Shown here: piece by piece, positions 24,680-32,968 of the stretch | Numbering within the stretch: position 1 is the stretch's first letter | Layout of the letters: the number at the start of each line of letters is the position of its first letter | Assembly: GCF_031822435.1 (NCBI RefSeq) | Contig: NZ_JAVQLW010000003.1 | Span: 1 to 64,000 of the forward strand | Length of the DNA: 64,000 nt | From: Paracoccus sp. MBLB3053 | GTDB taxonomy: Bacteria > Pseudomonadota > Alphaproteobacteria > Rhodobacterales > Rhodobacteraceae | Reading direction: 5' to 3' | Notes under the pieces: generated by a model | Databases searched by the model: none | What the model was told of the DNA's origin: nothing | The model's input: only the letters and a program-made list of their open reading frames with translations | Made by a program: the position numbers and the translations under genes

Positions 24680-25984
24680 ATGTATACGCATGAAGACCTC
24701 GCGAAGCTGCAGGCTCAATCGCTGAAGATGCAGGGATGGATCCGGCGGCAGACCTTCAGCCCCGCGAATGAAAAGACCTTGCGGCGCTTCTCGAGTTGGG
24801 AGGTGTCGGAGCTGATCTTCCGGATCAACCAGTCGACCTTCCGCGGCAAGCTCGCGGCGGACCCGAACCTTCCCCTCGGGGAAGTTGAAGAGGACGGTCG
24901 CCAGCGCTGGTTCTCGCTTGATGAGATCAACGAACTGCGCCGCCGGATCAAGGTGAACCGCAAGTCGCTGATGCCGCCCCGCCCCGAAGGCAAGCGGGCG
25001 TTCCGGGCTGCGATCGCCAACTTCAAGGGGGGCGCCGGCAAGTCGACCGTCGCCTTGCACTTTGCCCATGCCGCTGCCCTGGATGGCTACCGTGTGCTTG
25101 TCGTTGATTTCGACCCGCAGGCGACGCTGTCCCATTCGATGGGCCTGACCGATGTGGGTGAGGATCATACGGTCTGGGGGATCATGGCGCGTGATCTCGA
25201 GCGTGAGACCGATCGGATGAATGCCGCGATCTCGGGTGCGGAAAGCGGCACCGCCCTGCCCCGGCGCAAACTTCCCGCCTCGATCCGCGACATGGGACTT
25301 GGCACGTTGCGGCCGGCCGACTTCATCAAGCCGACGGCCTGGCCGACGATCGACATCGTCCCGAGCTGCGCCAATGCCGCCTTTGTCGAGTTCGCGAGCG
25401 CGCAGTACCGCCACCTCAACCCCGAATGGACGTTCTTTGGTGCGGTGTCCCGCTTCCTCGACAGCCTCGCCGATGATGCCTATGACCTCATCCTGTTCGA
25501 TTGCCCGCCGGCCATCGGCTATCAGTCGATGAACGCGGTCTTTGCCGCCGATATGCTCTACATTCCCTCCGGACCCGGTTATTGGGAATATGATTCGACC
25601 ACGAGTTTCATCGGCCAGCTTTCCGAGGCGCTCGAAGATCTGTCGCATGGGTTCGAAACCTTCCCCACGGGGAAGATCCGCCTGCCGAAAGCCTTTGCCG
25701 AGATCCGCTTCCTGATGACCCGCTACGAGCCATCGAACGATCTGCACCAGGCAATGCTGAACGCCTTCCGGCAGGTCTTCGCGGATCACATGACCGAACA
25801 TCCGATCGAATTGACGCGGGCAGTCGAGCAATCGGGCCGCTTCCTTTCGTCGATCTACGAGATTGATTACCGCGAGATGACACGGGGAACGTGGCGGCGG
25901 GCGCGTGCGACCTTCGATCAGGCTTATGAAGAATTCCGCAACCACGCCATCGCCGCATGGCACAAACTGGAGGACGCGGCATGA
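24680..25984 (+). CDS. parA: Plasmid partition ATPase ParA (type Ia)
   Basis: The 434-residue protein carries an extra N-terminal region (about 1-110) with helix-turn-helix character (SWEVSELIFRINQSTFRGKL). The ATPase domain follows with FKGGAGKSTVALHFAH (Walker A', about 116), VVDFDPQATLSHSMG and LILFDCPPAIG (Walker B). Length and N-terminal domain place it with the large autoregulatory ParA proteins of low-copy replicons. The stop overlaps the parB start (ATGA). Two parS-like palindromes lie inside its coding sequence. Confidence 0.9.
   Translation: MYTHEDLAKLQAQSLKMQGWIRRQTFSPANEKTLRRFSSWEVSELIFRINQSTFRGKLAADPNLPLGEVEEDGRQRWFSLDEINELRRRIKVNRKSLMPPRPEGKRAFRAAIANFKGGAGKSTVALHFAHAAALDGYRVLVVDFDPQATLSHSMGLTDVGEDHTVWGIMARDLERETDRMNAAISGAESGTALPRRKLPASIRDMGLGTLRPADFIKPTAWPTIDIVPSCANAAFVEFASAQYRHLNPEWTFFGAVSRFLDSLADDAYDLILFDCPPAIGYQSMNAVFAADMLYIPSGPGYWEYDSTTSFIGQLSEALEDLSHGFETFPTGKIRLPKAFAEIRFLMTRYEPSNDLHQAMLNAFRQVFADHMTEHPIELTRAVEQSGRFLSSIYEIDYREMTRGTWRRARATFDQAYEEFRNHAIAAWHKLEDAA
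24870..24883. repeat. parS-like palindrome copy 1
   Basis: TTCCCC-TC-GGGGAA inside parA (coding for the LPLGE region). It is the first of four exact-arm copies in 2.25 kb. Confidence 0.6.
25661..25674. repeat. parS-like palindrome copy 2
   Basis: TTCCCC-AC-GGGGAA inside parA (coding TFPTGK). The arms are identical to the other copies. Confidence 0.62.
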
Positions 25985-27108
25985 GCCGGAAGCGTCGGAT
26001 GTTCGACATCGAGATTCCGGATGAGCCGGAGACTACCTTCCCCGTGGGGAAGGCCGAAGCCGACGAACCGGCAGCGGCCAAGGAAGGCCGCCGCGGACCG
26101 ATGGCAACGGCGATCAGCGAGACGGTCGAATCCAGTCGCGAAAGAGCCCGGATCGAGGCCGAGATCCGGGCCGAGAATGATGCGCTCGCGACGGAACATG
26201 TGAGGCTGAAGCGTGCCGGTCTGGTGACGGACCTGATCCCGCTGGACGCGATCGATACGCAAAAGCTGATCCGAGACCGCGCGCATGGCGCCGATTTCGA
26301 ACTGGCGGAACTGATCGAGTCGATCCGCGAGATCGGCTTGTCGAACCCGATCCGGGTCGAGCCGACGGGGCAGGGGCGTTACGAGTTGATCCAGGGCTGG
26401 CGCAGGCTTTCGGCCTATCGCGCGCTGCTTGCGGAAACGGGCGACGCCGAGACCTGGGGTCGGATTCCGGCGGGCATCGCGGCCAAGGGGGACGAGCTTG
26501 AGCGGCTCTATCGCCGCATGGTCGACGAGAACATGGTGCGCAAGGACATCTCGTTCGCCGAGATGGCGCAACTTGCGCTGCATTATGCGATGGACCCGCT
26601 GACGGAGGAACATGACCCCGAAAAGGCGGTGGCGATCCTGTTCAAGTCGGCAGGCTACCAGAAGCGCAGCTATATTCGCAGCTTCATCCGTGTGGTGGAA
26701 TCGCTGGGCGAAACGCTGCTTTACGCGCCCGAGATCTCACGTGCGCTGGGGCTCGCGCTTGCTCAGAAGCTCGACGAGATACCGGGGCTGGCGGCCGCGA
26801 TCCGGACCGAGCTCAAGGATTGGGACACGCGCAGCATCAAGGATGAGCTTGAAGTCCTGCGCCGCTTTGCCGGCCAGTCGATCGGGCAGGGTGAGGACGC
26901 GGCTGTCGTCGAAGCAGCGAAGCCAAAGCCAACGCCGGCACCTGCTGCAAAGGCACGGACCACGTTCCAGATCCAGCGTCCCCAGGGAAGCGCGAAATGC
27001 ACGGCGGCCAATGGTCGGTTGGAGATCCGGTTGCCACGCGATTTCTCGGCGATCGACAGGCGGAAGCTTGAGGCGGCGGTCAGCGCCATGCTTGAGCGGC
27101 TGGAGTGA
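25981..27108 (+). CDS. parB: Plasmid partition protein ParB
   Basis: The 375-residue protein has a ParB/Spo0J-like N-terminal CTPase region with ESIREIGLSNPIRVEP and GRYELIQGWRRLSAYRAL (GxRR-type box, about 110-150). The central helix-turn-helix region follows (about 180-215, VRKDISFAEMAQLALHYA), then a C-terminal dimerisation segment rich in charged residues. It loads on parS and partners ParA. ATG 25981 overlaps the parA stop; the longer reading from 25957 is not needed. Confidence 0.9.
   Translation: MSRKRRMFDIEIPDEPETTFPVGKAEADEPAAAKEGRRGPMATAISETVESSRERARIEAEIRAENDALATEHVRLKRAGLVTDLIPLDAIDTQKLIRDRAHGADFELAELIESIREIGLSNPIRVEPTGQGRYELIQGWRRLSAYRALLAETGDAETWGRIPAGIAAKGDELERLYRRMVDENMVRKDISFAEMAQLALHYAMDPLTEEHDPEKAVAILFKSAGYQKRSYIRSFIRVVESLGETLLYAPEISRALGLALAQKLDEIPGLAAAIRTELKDWDTRSIKDELEVLRRFAGQSIGQGEDAAVVEAAKPKPTPAPAAKARTTFQIQRPQGSAKCTAANGRLEIRLPRDFSAIDRRKLEAAVSAMLERLE
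26038..26051. repeat. parS-like palindrome copy 3
   Basis: TTCCCC-GT-GGGGAA near the 5' end of parB (coding TFPVGK). The arms are identical to the other copies. Confidence 0.6.
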
Positions 27109-27110
27109 TC

Positions 27111-27124
27111 TTCCCCACGGGGAA
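27111..27124. repeat. parS-like palindrome copy 4
   Basis: TTCCCC-AC-GGGGAA starting 3 bp after the parB stop. It is the only exact copy outside coding sequence, and so the strongest centromere candidate. Confidence 0.68.
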
Positions 27125-27149
27125 GGTCCCGCAGACCACCTGCTTCAAG

Positions 27150-27182
27150 TTAACCGCATTAATGGGATATTATGCGGATTAA
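27150..27182. other. dif-like site, candidate XerCD resolution sequence
   Basis: A 33-bp imperfect inverted repeat with arms TTAACCGCAT and ATGCGGATTAA around an AT-rich core containing ATTAATGGGATATTAT. It has the CGCAT(T)AA / TTATG(CG) look of bacterial dif sites and lies 41 bp after parB. Dimer resolution beside the partition locus would make sense; the match is by eye only. Confidence 0.45.
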
Positions 27183-27931
27183 ATGAGGGCAGCCCCTAGA
27201 CTGGTGAAGACGATCTGTGTGCATGTGATGACGCCTTGATACCCGTTCCTGCGGTTATCCCGGGGAATGACAGCAAGGTCAGGGGTGATGTGGCAGGAGG
27301 TAAGGTGTTCGAGTCTCGTCCGTCGAGCCAGACCTGCCAAGGCGGGAAATTCCTGACGCGGATTTTGCATCGCCCGATACGCTGGCTCCGCTCTGCCGCG
27401 CTCGCGCGCCCGGGCCTCGCTATTCCACGCAACGGGAAGAGCTGGGCCATGGCACGACGAAAGTGACCGGAGGGCGGTGTTTCTTCCATGGAGCGGACGG
27501 CGAGCCATGTTGCCTGGGGGTGGCTTGCAGCGAGGCCTGAAACGACATCGCGGCCCCCAGGCGGCGGGCCGTGACGCGCGCCAGTTTCCGAGCACTCGCC
27601 GATGGCAACGGCCTCGTTCATATTCAGGCCTGAGGCCAGAGAGGATTGGCGCAGAGCAGCCGACATCGTATGTCGCCCGCGCGAGGGTTGCGCGCCAGCG
27701 GGTCATGCAGCCGCCCCGCCCGGGGGCGCGGCGCGATCAGGCGAAGGCCATAGAAGAGCGGGCCTGCCGAGAAGGAGTGGCGGATGGTGCGCGCCCCTGA
27801 TTTCCGGGGCGATCGCGAAGCCGGATCTGGGGCAGGGGGAACCGACGGGCGGGCCAGGCCGACCGAGGCGCTTGCCTTGCACCGGGCGCGCGCCGATACT
27901 CGGGGTGGTTTTCACACGCAATTAGGCAGCC
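27183..27931. other. Intergenic region without a supported gene
   Basis: About 750 bp between the dif-like site and the DUF1275 gene. Many overlapping ORFs exist in several frames, but none has domain sequence or a good RBS. A short stretch near 27305-27332 resembles the T-loop and 3' end of a tRNA (GTTCGAGTC ... GAGCCA) but lacks the matching acceptor and D arms. Confidence 0.4.
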
Positions 27932-28687
27932 ATGGCGCGACACCGTCACATCCGCCGACCTCTTGCGTCCGCGCGGGTTCTGGTCGGGCATCGACGCTCG
28001 ATCGGAACGGATTTCGCGTTGGCGACGATCCTTGCCTTCATCGCAGGCGCAGCAAATGCCGGAGGCTTCTTCGCGCTGGGGAAATACACGTCTCACATGA
28101 CGGGTTACCTGTCGCAATTCGCCGACAACCTTGCCTCGGGCAGCTTGCTGCTAGCGGGCTCGGCATTGCTGGCGATCCTGTCCTTCGTAAGCGGGGCAGC
28201 CGCCAGCAGCCTGATGATCAATTGGGGGCGCAGCCGGCGAAGCAGGGAGCGCTACGCCTATCCGCTGGCGGTCCAGGGCGTGCTTCTGGCCAGCTTCTCG
28301 ACCGGCGGGATGCTGGAGAGCGGGCTGTGGCGCCTGTCCGCGCTGGCCGGTCTGTGTTTCATCATGGGGATGCAGAACGCCACGATCACCAAGATCTCAT
28401 ATGCTCGCGTGCGGACGACCCATGCCACGGGCATGGTCACCGATATCGGCATAGAGATCGGCCGCGCGATCTGCGGCAGGGTGTTTCCGGGATCGGGCAT
28501 TGCGGCCAATCGCGACAAGCTGCGCATTCTGTTGACCTTGGTGCTGGCCTTCCTGATCGGGGGCATCACCGGGGCTCTTGGTTATGCCGTGATGGGGTTC
28601 GGCTTTTCGCTGCCGCTTGCCGGGCTGCTTTTTGCACTTTCCCTGCCGGTCCTTGTGCCGCGCAGGTCGGGCATCAGGACGGCTTGA
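27932..28687 (+). CDS. DUF1275 (YoaK family) membrane protein
   Basis: The 251-residue protein has six predicted helices. Landmarks of the family are FIAGAANAGGFFALGKYTSH (about 36-55, after helix 1), followed by MTGYLSQ, and MGMQNATITKISYARVRTTH (about 148-167), followed by ATGMVTDIG. The function of the family is not established; members are integral membrane proteins, often near transport or stress genes. ATG 27932 is chosen because the following residues are basic and lead into helix 1. A terminator follows. Confidence 0.82.
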   Translation: MARHRHIRRPLASARVLVGHRRSIGTDFALATILAFIAGAANAGGFFALGKYTSHMTGYLSQFADNLASGSLLLAGSALLAILSFVSGAAASSLMINWGRSRRSRERYAYPLAVQGVLLASFSTGGMLESGLWRLSALAGLCFIMGMQNATITKISYARVRTTHATGMVTDIGIEIGRAICGRVFPGSGIAANRDKLRILLTLVLAFLIGGITGALGYAVMGFGFSLPLAGLLFALSLPVLVPRRSGIRTA

Positions 28688-28699
28688 ACCCTTTCGAAA

Positions 28700-28752
28700 C
28701 CGGCCGGCGCGGCGGGCGGGGCCGATGAGGGGCCGGGTTTTTCTTTTTCTGT
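28700..28752 (+). terminator. Intrinsic terminator after the DUF1275 gene
   Basis: CCGGCC (28700-28705) pairs with GGCCGG (28731-28736) around a GC-rich interior, followed by GTTTTTCTTTTTCT. The strong T-tract supports rho-independent termination. Confidence 0.65.
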
Positions 28753-28812
28753 CATTCGATTCGCCCCTAAGCTAACCCCGGTTAGGCAGCTTCGCAGTTG
28801 GGGAATGGCTTT

Positions 28813-29529
28813 GTGAGTGGCGACGAGCTTGATGCGACCGATCCCCTGCACGCCGAGGTCAAGCGTCTTGCGGATGCGCTTGACGATGCGCTTGAGAAGG
28901 TCGAGAAAAGCGAGGAGGGAGCGGACTGGAAACGGCGTTCGCGACTGCTGCGGCTTGAGGCCCAATACCTTCTTTCAAACCAGCCCAAGCCCCGGACGCA
29001 GCCAAAATCGAGGGGCCAGCGGCTGTGGTCGGGGATCACGGGGGCATTTTCAGCGCTGTTCGGGTTTCTGCTGCGGCTCGCGCCGGTTTTGCCCCCGCTG
29101 GTCGTTGCGGCTTTCGGTTTCATGCTGACAGGAACGACCAGGGAGTTTCTTGAACTGCGCAAGGTCGAGTTGGAAGAACAGAAGCTTGATCTTGCGACGA
29201 TTCAGGCGATCGACGATCATCTGGAAAAACTGCGGGCCAGCAATATCGGCCAGGACGAAGCGGACCAGATCGCAAGCCGCATCGCCTATTTCGGCACGCG
29301 CGCCATCGTGCCGCTGGTGGCAGAGTTGCGCACGATCAGGACCGAGGTCGATCCGCGCGCGAAGGCCATTGCCGGGGCGCTTGAAGTTTCCGCGCTCTAC
29401 CCCGGCCAGCGCGACCGCATCTGTGCTATTCTGAAGGAAGCCGGCTCGGAAAGCATGAGGGGGGTTCTTTCCGAAGCAGGGCAAAAGGTGGGCAGCCAGA
29501 TCTTTGCCAGGATCGGCTGCGACGGATGA
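28813..29529 (+). CDS. Unknown membrane protein with coiled coils
   Basis: At 238 residues from a GTG at 28813 (GGGGAA upstream; a TTG at 28798 is possible). An N-terminal charged helix (about 7-35, LHAEVKRLADALDDALEKVE) is followed by one hydrophobic segment (about 78-102, ending VVAAFGFMLTG), a second charged helix (about 104-140, TREFLELRKVELEEQKLDLA) and a helical C-terminal domain. No family is recognised. It leads a three-gene operon with two exported proteins, suggesting a membrane-anchored scaffold. Confidence 0.65.
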   Translation: MSGDELDATDPLHAEVKRLADALDDALEKVEKSEEGADWKRRSRLLRLEAQYLLSNQPKPRTQPKSRGQRLWSGITGAFSALFGFLLRLAPVLPPLVVAAFGFMLTGTTREFLELRKVELEEQKLDLATIQAIDDHLEKLRASNIGQDEADQIASRIAYFGTRAIVPLVAELRTIRTEVDPRAKAIAGALEVSALYPGQRDRICAILKEAGSESMRGVLSEAGQKVGSQIFARIGCDG

Positions 29530-29542
29530 TCGGAGGCCCGTC

Positions 29543-30400
29543 ATGCGAAATGCAGAGCCTTTGCTGGAATGCCGGCCGTTGGGTCGGATGACGATCGTGC
29601 TTGCCGTTTGCACGAGCCTGGGGGGCCTGTGGGGCGGCGAAGCGCAAGCACGGGTCAGCGACTGCATGGATGCACGGGACGCGGTGCCCGGCACCGGGCC
29701 GGGTGATGTTGTCTTCAAATTGATGCTGGACGAACTGGCCGGGACCGCCAGCGCAGGTGATGCCGAGATTGTTCATCGGGCGCTGCGGACCAAGCTTCAG
29801 GACAATTTCGACAAGGCCCAGCTTGAACTCGGGCGTTTCCATGTCGTGCTTTGCCTGGGCCGTTCGCCGTTACAGGTCAACGACATCATGCCGGGCGTCA
29901 GGGATTTCGCGGATCACGGCGTGGTGATTGAAACTTGGGGCTTCTTCGACAGCGAGGAAGCGACGCTGGACCACGCGCTTGTCCCACCCCTTGCCGAGGT
30001 TTCGGGGATCTGGCCATCAAGCGTGAAACATCTCAGCATGTCCTATCCCTACGATGGCAGCGGGGAGTTGAGCTTTCTCAAGTCGCTCGTTCATTCTTCG
30101 CCCGAGATCCGCATGCTGGCGGCGCTCGGGGCGGCAAGCGCCTCCTACGAGGCTGCCGATTACGACAACGCGCGCGCCTATTTCTGCCGAACGCTTCTGA
30201 TGCTGCGGCAATATCAGGATGCAGCAAGCATGCGGATAGATCCGGTGCACCGGCAGGTCCTGGACAGCTTTCTCGAGGAAATGACAACGGTGAGGGTGAT
30301 CGAGGAGGCGCGTGCCGCGCGGGCCGCCGGGACCTATGACGGCATGCTGGGTTCCCCGATCATCCCGCAAGGGACGACCTGCGAGGGGGTGCGCCCATGA
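29543..30400 (+). CDS. Unknown exported protein, first of two
   Basis: A 285-residue protein with a signal peptide (about 1-36, hydrophobic MTIVLAVCTSLGGLWGG then EAQA). The mature part begins RVSDCMDARDAVPG, then has an alpha/beta segment with FHVVLCLGRSPLQ and GVVIETWGFFD (about 105-140), then a helical region with several Ala-rich helix pairs (about 180-260). It is preceded by GGAGG and overlaps the next gene (ATGA at 30397). No family is recognised. WGFFD and the corresponding segment of its neighbour (LWGGLVEHGGEIFIQSY) look weakly alike. Confidence 0.65.
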   Translation: MRNAEPLLECRPLGRMTIVLAVCTSLGGLWGGEAQARVSDCMDARDAVPGTGPGDVVFKLMLDELAGTASAGDAEIVHRALRTKLQDNFDKAQLELGRFHVVLCLGRSPLQVNDIMPGVRDFADHGVVIETWGFFDSEEATLDHALVPPLAEVSGIWPSSVKHLSMSYPYDGSGELSFLKSLVHSSPEIRMLAALGAASASYEAADYDNARAYFCRTLLMLRQYQDAASMRIDPVHRQVLDSFLEEMTTVRVIEEARAARAAGTYDGMLGSPIIPQGTTCEGVRP

Positions 30401-31827
30401 GGAAGCGCAATCGTGGCAACTGGCGCAGACTGGCCCTGGCTGCCGTGACGGCCCCCGCGATCCTGGTCGCGACCGTGGTGACAGAGGCACGGGCCGGGAT
30501 GGTGGCACCATGTATCGAGCCGCTCATCTTTCAGAATGCGGATGTCAATCTGGTGCTCTTGCCATATGCCCTCAACTCTCCCGATCTTCGGCTGCGCCAG
30601 GACAGTTTCGCGCTTTGGGAAAACGAGGGGGCAGGGGCGCTGGCATCGCTGATCCAGTTCGAGACGCTTTATTCGCTGCGCTATCCCGCCTCTTTGGCGG
30701 TGGTACAGCTTTTCGCGGAAGGCGGTGACTGTCCGCTGGAGGACGTGAAACGCAAGGTCGCGGATCAGCTCGGACCCGGCAAGGGCGCGGTATTTCTGTG
30801 GGGCGGGCTTGTCGAGCATGGGGGCGAGATCTTTATCCAGAGCTATGTGGAGTTCTTCCGCAAGGATCGGGCCGATCTGTTGCATCTTCAGATGCCTGCG
30901 CCGGTCGGGGCCGCCAGATACGAAGGCGGAATTCCCCAGCGCGGAATCGGCTTTCCGCCGAAGATCCTGACGGCGGAAGATGTTGGGGCAATCCGACAAA
31001 GCGCCGAGACGAGCCGAATGCTGTCCAGTTCACCCGGGGGTCCGCCCGAGATCCGCCTGCCGGAAGCGCCTTTCGAGCCTTTTGCCTTCACCGTCCTTGA
31101 AATCAATCCCAATGGATGGATGCGGATCAAGGCAGCGGCCAGCGAGGAGCATTTCCGTGAGCCCGGATCGATGGCGTTCGAAGGGTGGCTGTCCGCGCGT
31201 CCCGGTGGATCGCTGCGCGGGCTCTTGCCAGAGCTTGATTTCGTGGATGGTGCAATCGGCTTCCTCGTCGGTCAGATCATCGAGGAAGAGCGGACGAAGG
31301 AGCACTGGGCGGGCGATTGGGTGAGCCGGTATTACCGGGCGAGAAATGCAGGTTCCGCCGCGCTGGGGCATTATGTCGACGCGGTGCGTTCGGATGGCGG
31401 AGAGGTCGATATCGACGTCGCGAGTTCGGTTTCGCTGGCCGAGACGATGCGCGCCGCCATGGCGCTGAACGGCCCCCCGGTCGAGCCTGCCGGGTCCGAA
31501 GCCCCCGCCAAGCCGACAGCGGCCACGCTGATCGAAGCCGCCATCGACGATCTCAGGGATGCGAACCGGTTGGTGCCCTACCAGGCCGCAACCCGAAATC
31601 TGCTGGCGATCGGGCTCTCTGCCTTGGCAGCGGTTGAGGGTGACGAAGAACTGGCCAAGGACGCCGTGGCGGAGTGGTCTACGGCGCTTTCCCTTGCGCC
31701 GAACGATCGCGCGATCGCGGGAAATGTCGCCACCTACTATCTCTCTGCGAAAGAGGCCGGGCGGCCCGATCTGGTCGGGCTTACCGCTACCGAAATCGAT
31801 GATTGGCTGACATTCCTGCCGCGCTGA
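30397..31827 (+). CDS. Unknown exported protein, second of two, with C-terminal TPR-like helices
   Basis: A 476-residue protein with a signal peptide (basic MRKRNRGNWRR, hydrophobic core, cleavage near EARA-G at about 34). An alpha/beta N-terminal part contains GAVFLWGGLVEHGGEIFIQS (about 129-148) and a C-terminal helical part (about 375-470, ATRNLLAIGLSALAAVEGDE, AEWSTALSLAPNDRAIAGN) has TPR-like spacing. ATG overlaps the upstream stop, so it is coupled to the other exported protein. Function unknown. Confidence 0.65.
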   Translation: MRKRNRGNWRRLALAAVTAPAILVATVVTEARAGMVAPCIEPLIFQNADVNLVLLPYALNSPDLRLRQDSFALWENEGAGALASLIQFETLYSLRYPASLAVVQLFAEGGDCPLEDVKRKVADQLGPGKGAVFLWGGLVEHGGEIFIQSYVEFFRKDRADLLHLQMPAPVGAARYEGGIPQRGIGFPPKILTAEDVGAIRQSAETSRMLSSSPGGPPEIRLPEAPFEPFAFTVLEINPNGWMRIKAAASEEHFREPGSMAFEGWLSARPGGSLRGLLPELDFVDGAIGFLVGQIIEEERTKEHWAGDWVSRYYRARNAGSAALGHYVDAVRSDGGEVDIDVASSVSLAETMRAAMALNGPPVEPAGSEAPAKPTAATLIEAAIDDLRDANRLVPYQAATRNLLAIGLSALAAVEGDEELAKDAVAEWSTALSLAPNDRAIAGNVATYYLSAKEAGRPDLVGLTATEIDDWLTFLPR

Positions 31828-32079
31828 AGGCGGGCGCTGATGGTTTTTGCAGTTAAGCCGGATCAGCGTGCTCCAGCACATGCGCAGAACACGGAAATCG
31901 GGTTCAACAACGGGGCATCAGCAGGCGCGACAGGCCAAAAACGACCGCGACGAGAGACACTCTGACCTTTGTCCCGGCCCGACCGGCGCAGGACACTTGC
32001 GGCCGCATCGCCCACGGGGCAATCGTCTTGATCGGAAGGCGGCAGCGATCTTCCATGGACCATCAGCAAGGAAATCCGA

Positions 32080-32952
32080 ATGCCCGTGCTTGAAAACGAT
32101 CTGATCCGGGTCGAAATTGCCGAAGAAGGTGCCGAGCTGCGCTCGATCCGGACGGGTCCGGACAAGTGCGAATGGCTTTGGCACGGGGATCCCGCATGGT
32201 GGAGCGGACGCGCACCCTTGCTGTTCCCGGTGGTCGGTCAAAGCCCGCAAGGGCAGGTCACGATAGCCGGGCAGAGCTTTCCGATGAAGCCGCACGGATT
32301 TGCGCGCAACAGCCGATTTCGCGTCGTCTCGACCGATGCCCACCGTGCCGAGATGGAACTGCTGGCCGATGATGACACGCGCGCGTCCTTTCCCTTTTCC
32401 TTCCGCCTTTCCATTTCATTCGAACTGGACGGCTGCGGGCTTCGATGCCTCGCGCGGGTCGCCAATCTTGGCGCGGACCCGATGCCGTTCCAGTTCGGCT
32501 ATCATCCGGCCTTTTGCTGGCCGCTTCCGGGTGCCGCAGGCGCGCCGCATCGCCTGATCTTCGAGGATGGTCAACCGTTGCGGATGGTGCATCCCGGCCC
32601 GGATGGCCTGCTGATTGATGATCAGCATCCAGTTCCAGCCGAAGCGGGGGTGATCGAACTCGACCCCCGGCTTTTCGCCAATGGTGCGTTGGTCTTTCCC
32701 GAAGCGGCGGGCCGCGCCTTCACATATGAGGGCGGGGAGGCCCGGATGCGGATGACGACGGCGGGTCTGCCCAATTTCGCGCTGTGGCAGAAGATGGGCG
32801 CACCGTTTCTGTGCCTTGAACCTTGGCAGGGCATGGCGCCGTTTCCTGCGCAGGGCGCGGCGATCGAGACGCGAAACTACAGTCTTAATCTGCTGCCCCA
32901 GGAAGAACGCCAGTTCGCGATGAACCTTGCCTTTCATGCCGCCGGTGGCTGA
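32080..32952 (+). CDS. Aldose 1-epimerase family protein (LacX-like mutarotase)
   Basis: A 290-residue beta-sandwich protein of the galactose mutarotase superfamily. Expected catalytic positions are visible: HGFARNSRF (His about 72), FQFGYHPAFCWPLP (His about 145) and FLCLEPWQGMAP (Glu about 248). It catalyses anomer interconversion of sugars or hexose-6-phosphates. It is monocistronic, with 16 bp between its stop and the convergent ehuA end. Confidence 0.84.
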   Translation: MPVLENDLIRVEIAEEGAELRSIRTGPDKCEWLWHGDPAWWSGRAPLLFPVVGQSPQGQVTIAGQSFPMKPHGFARNSRFRVVSTDAHRAEMELLADDDTRASFPFSFRLSISFELDGCGLRCLARVANLGADPMPFQFGYHPAFCWPLPGAAGAPHRLIFEDGQPLRMVHPGPDGLLIDDQHPVPAEAGVIELDPRLFANGALVFPEAAGRAFTYEGGEARMRMTTAGLPNFALWQKMGAPFLCLEPWQGMAPFPAQGAAIETRNYSLNLLPQEERQFAMNLAFHAAGG

Positions 32953-32968
32953 ACAGTTTGACGCGCCC

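Noticed and set aside
27300..27335. tRNA-like 3' end (GTTCGAGTC ... GAGCCA) after parB, possible attachment site
   Set aside because: No matching acceptor 5' strand, D arm or anticodon arm could be found in the preceding 80 bases, and the T-stem does not pair. Not enough for a tRNA or att call.
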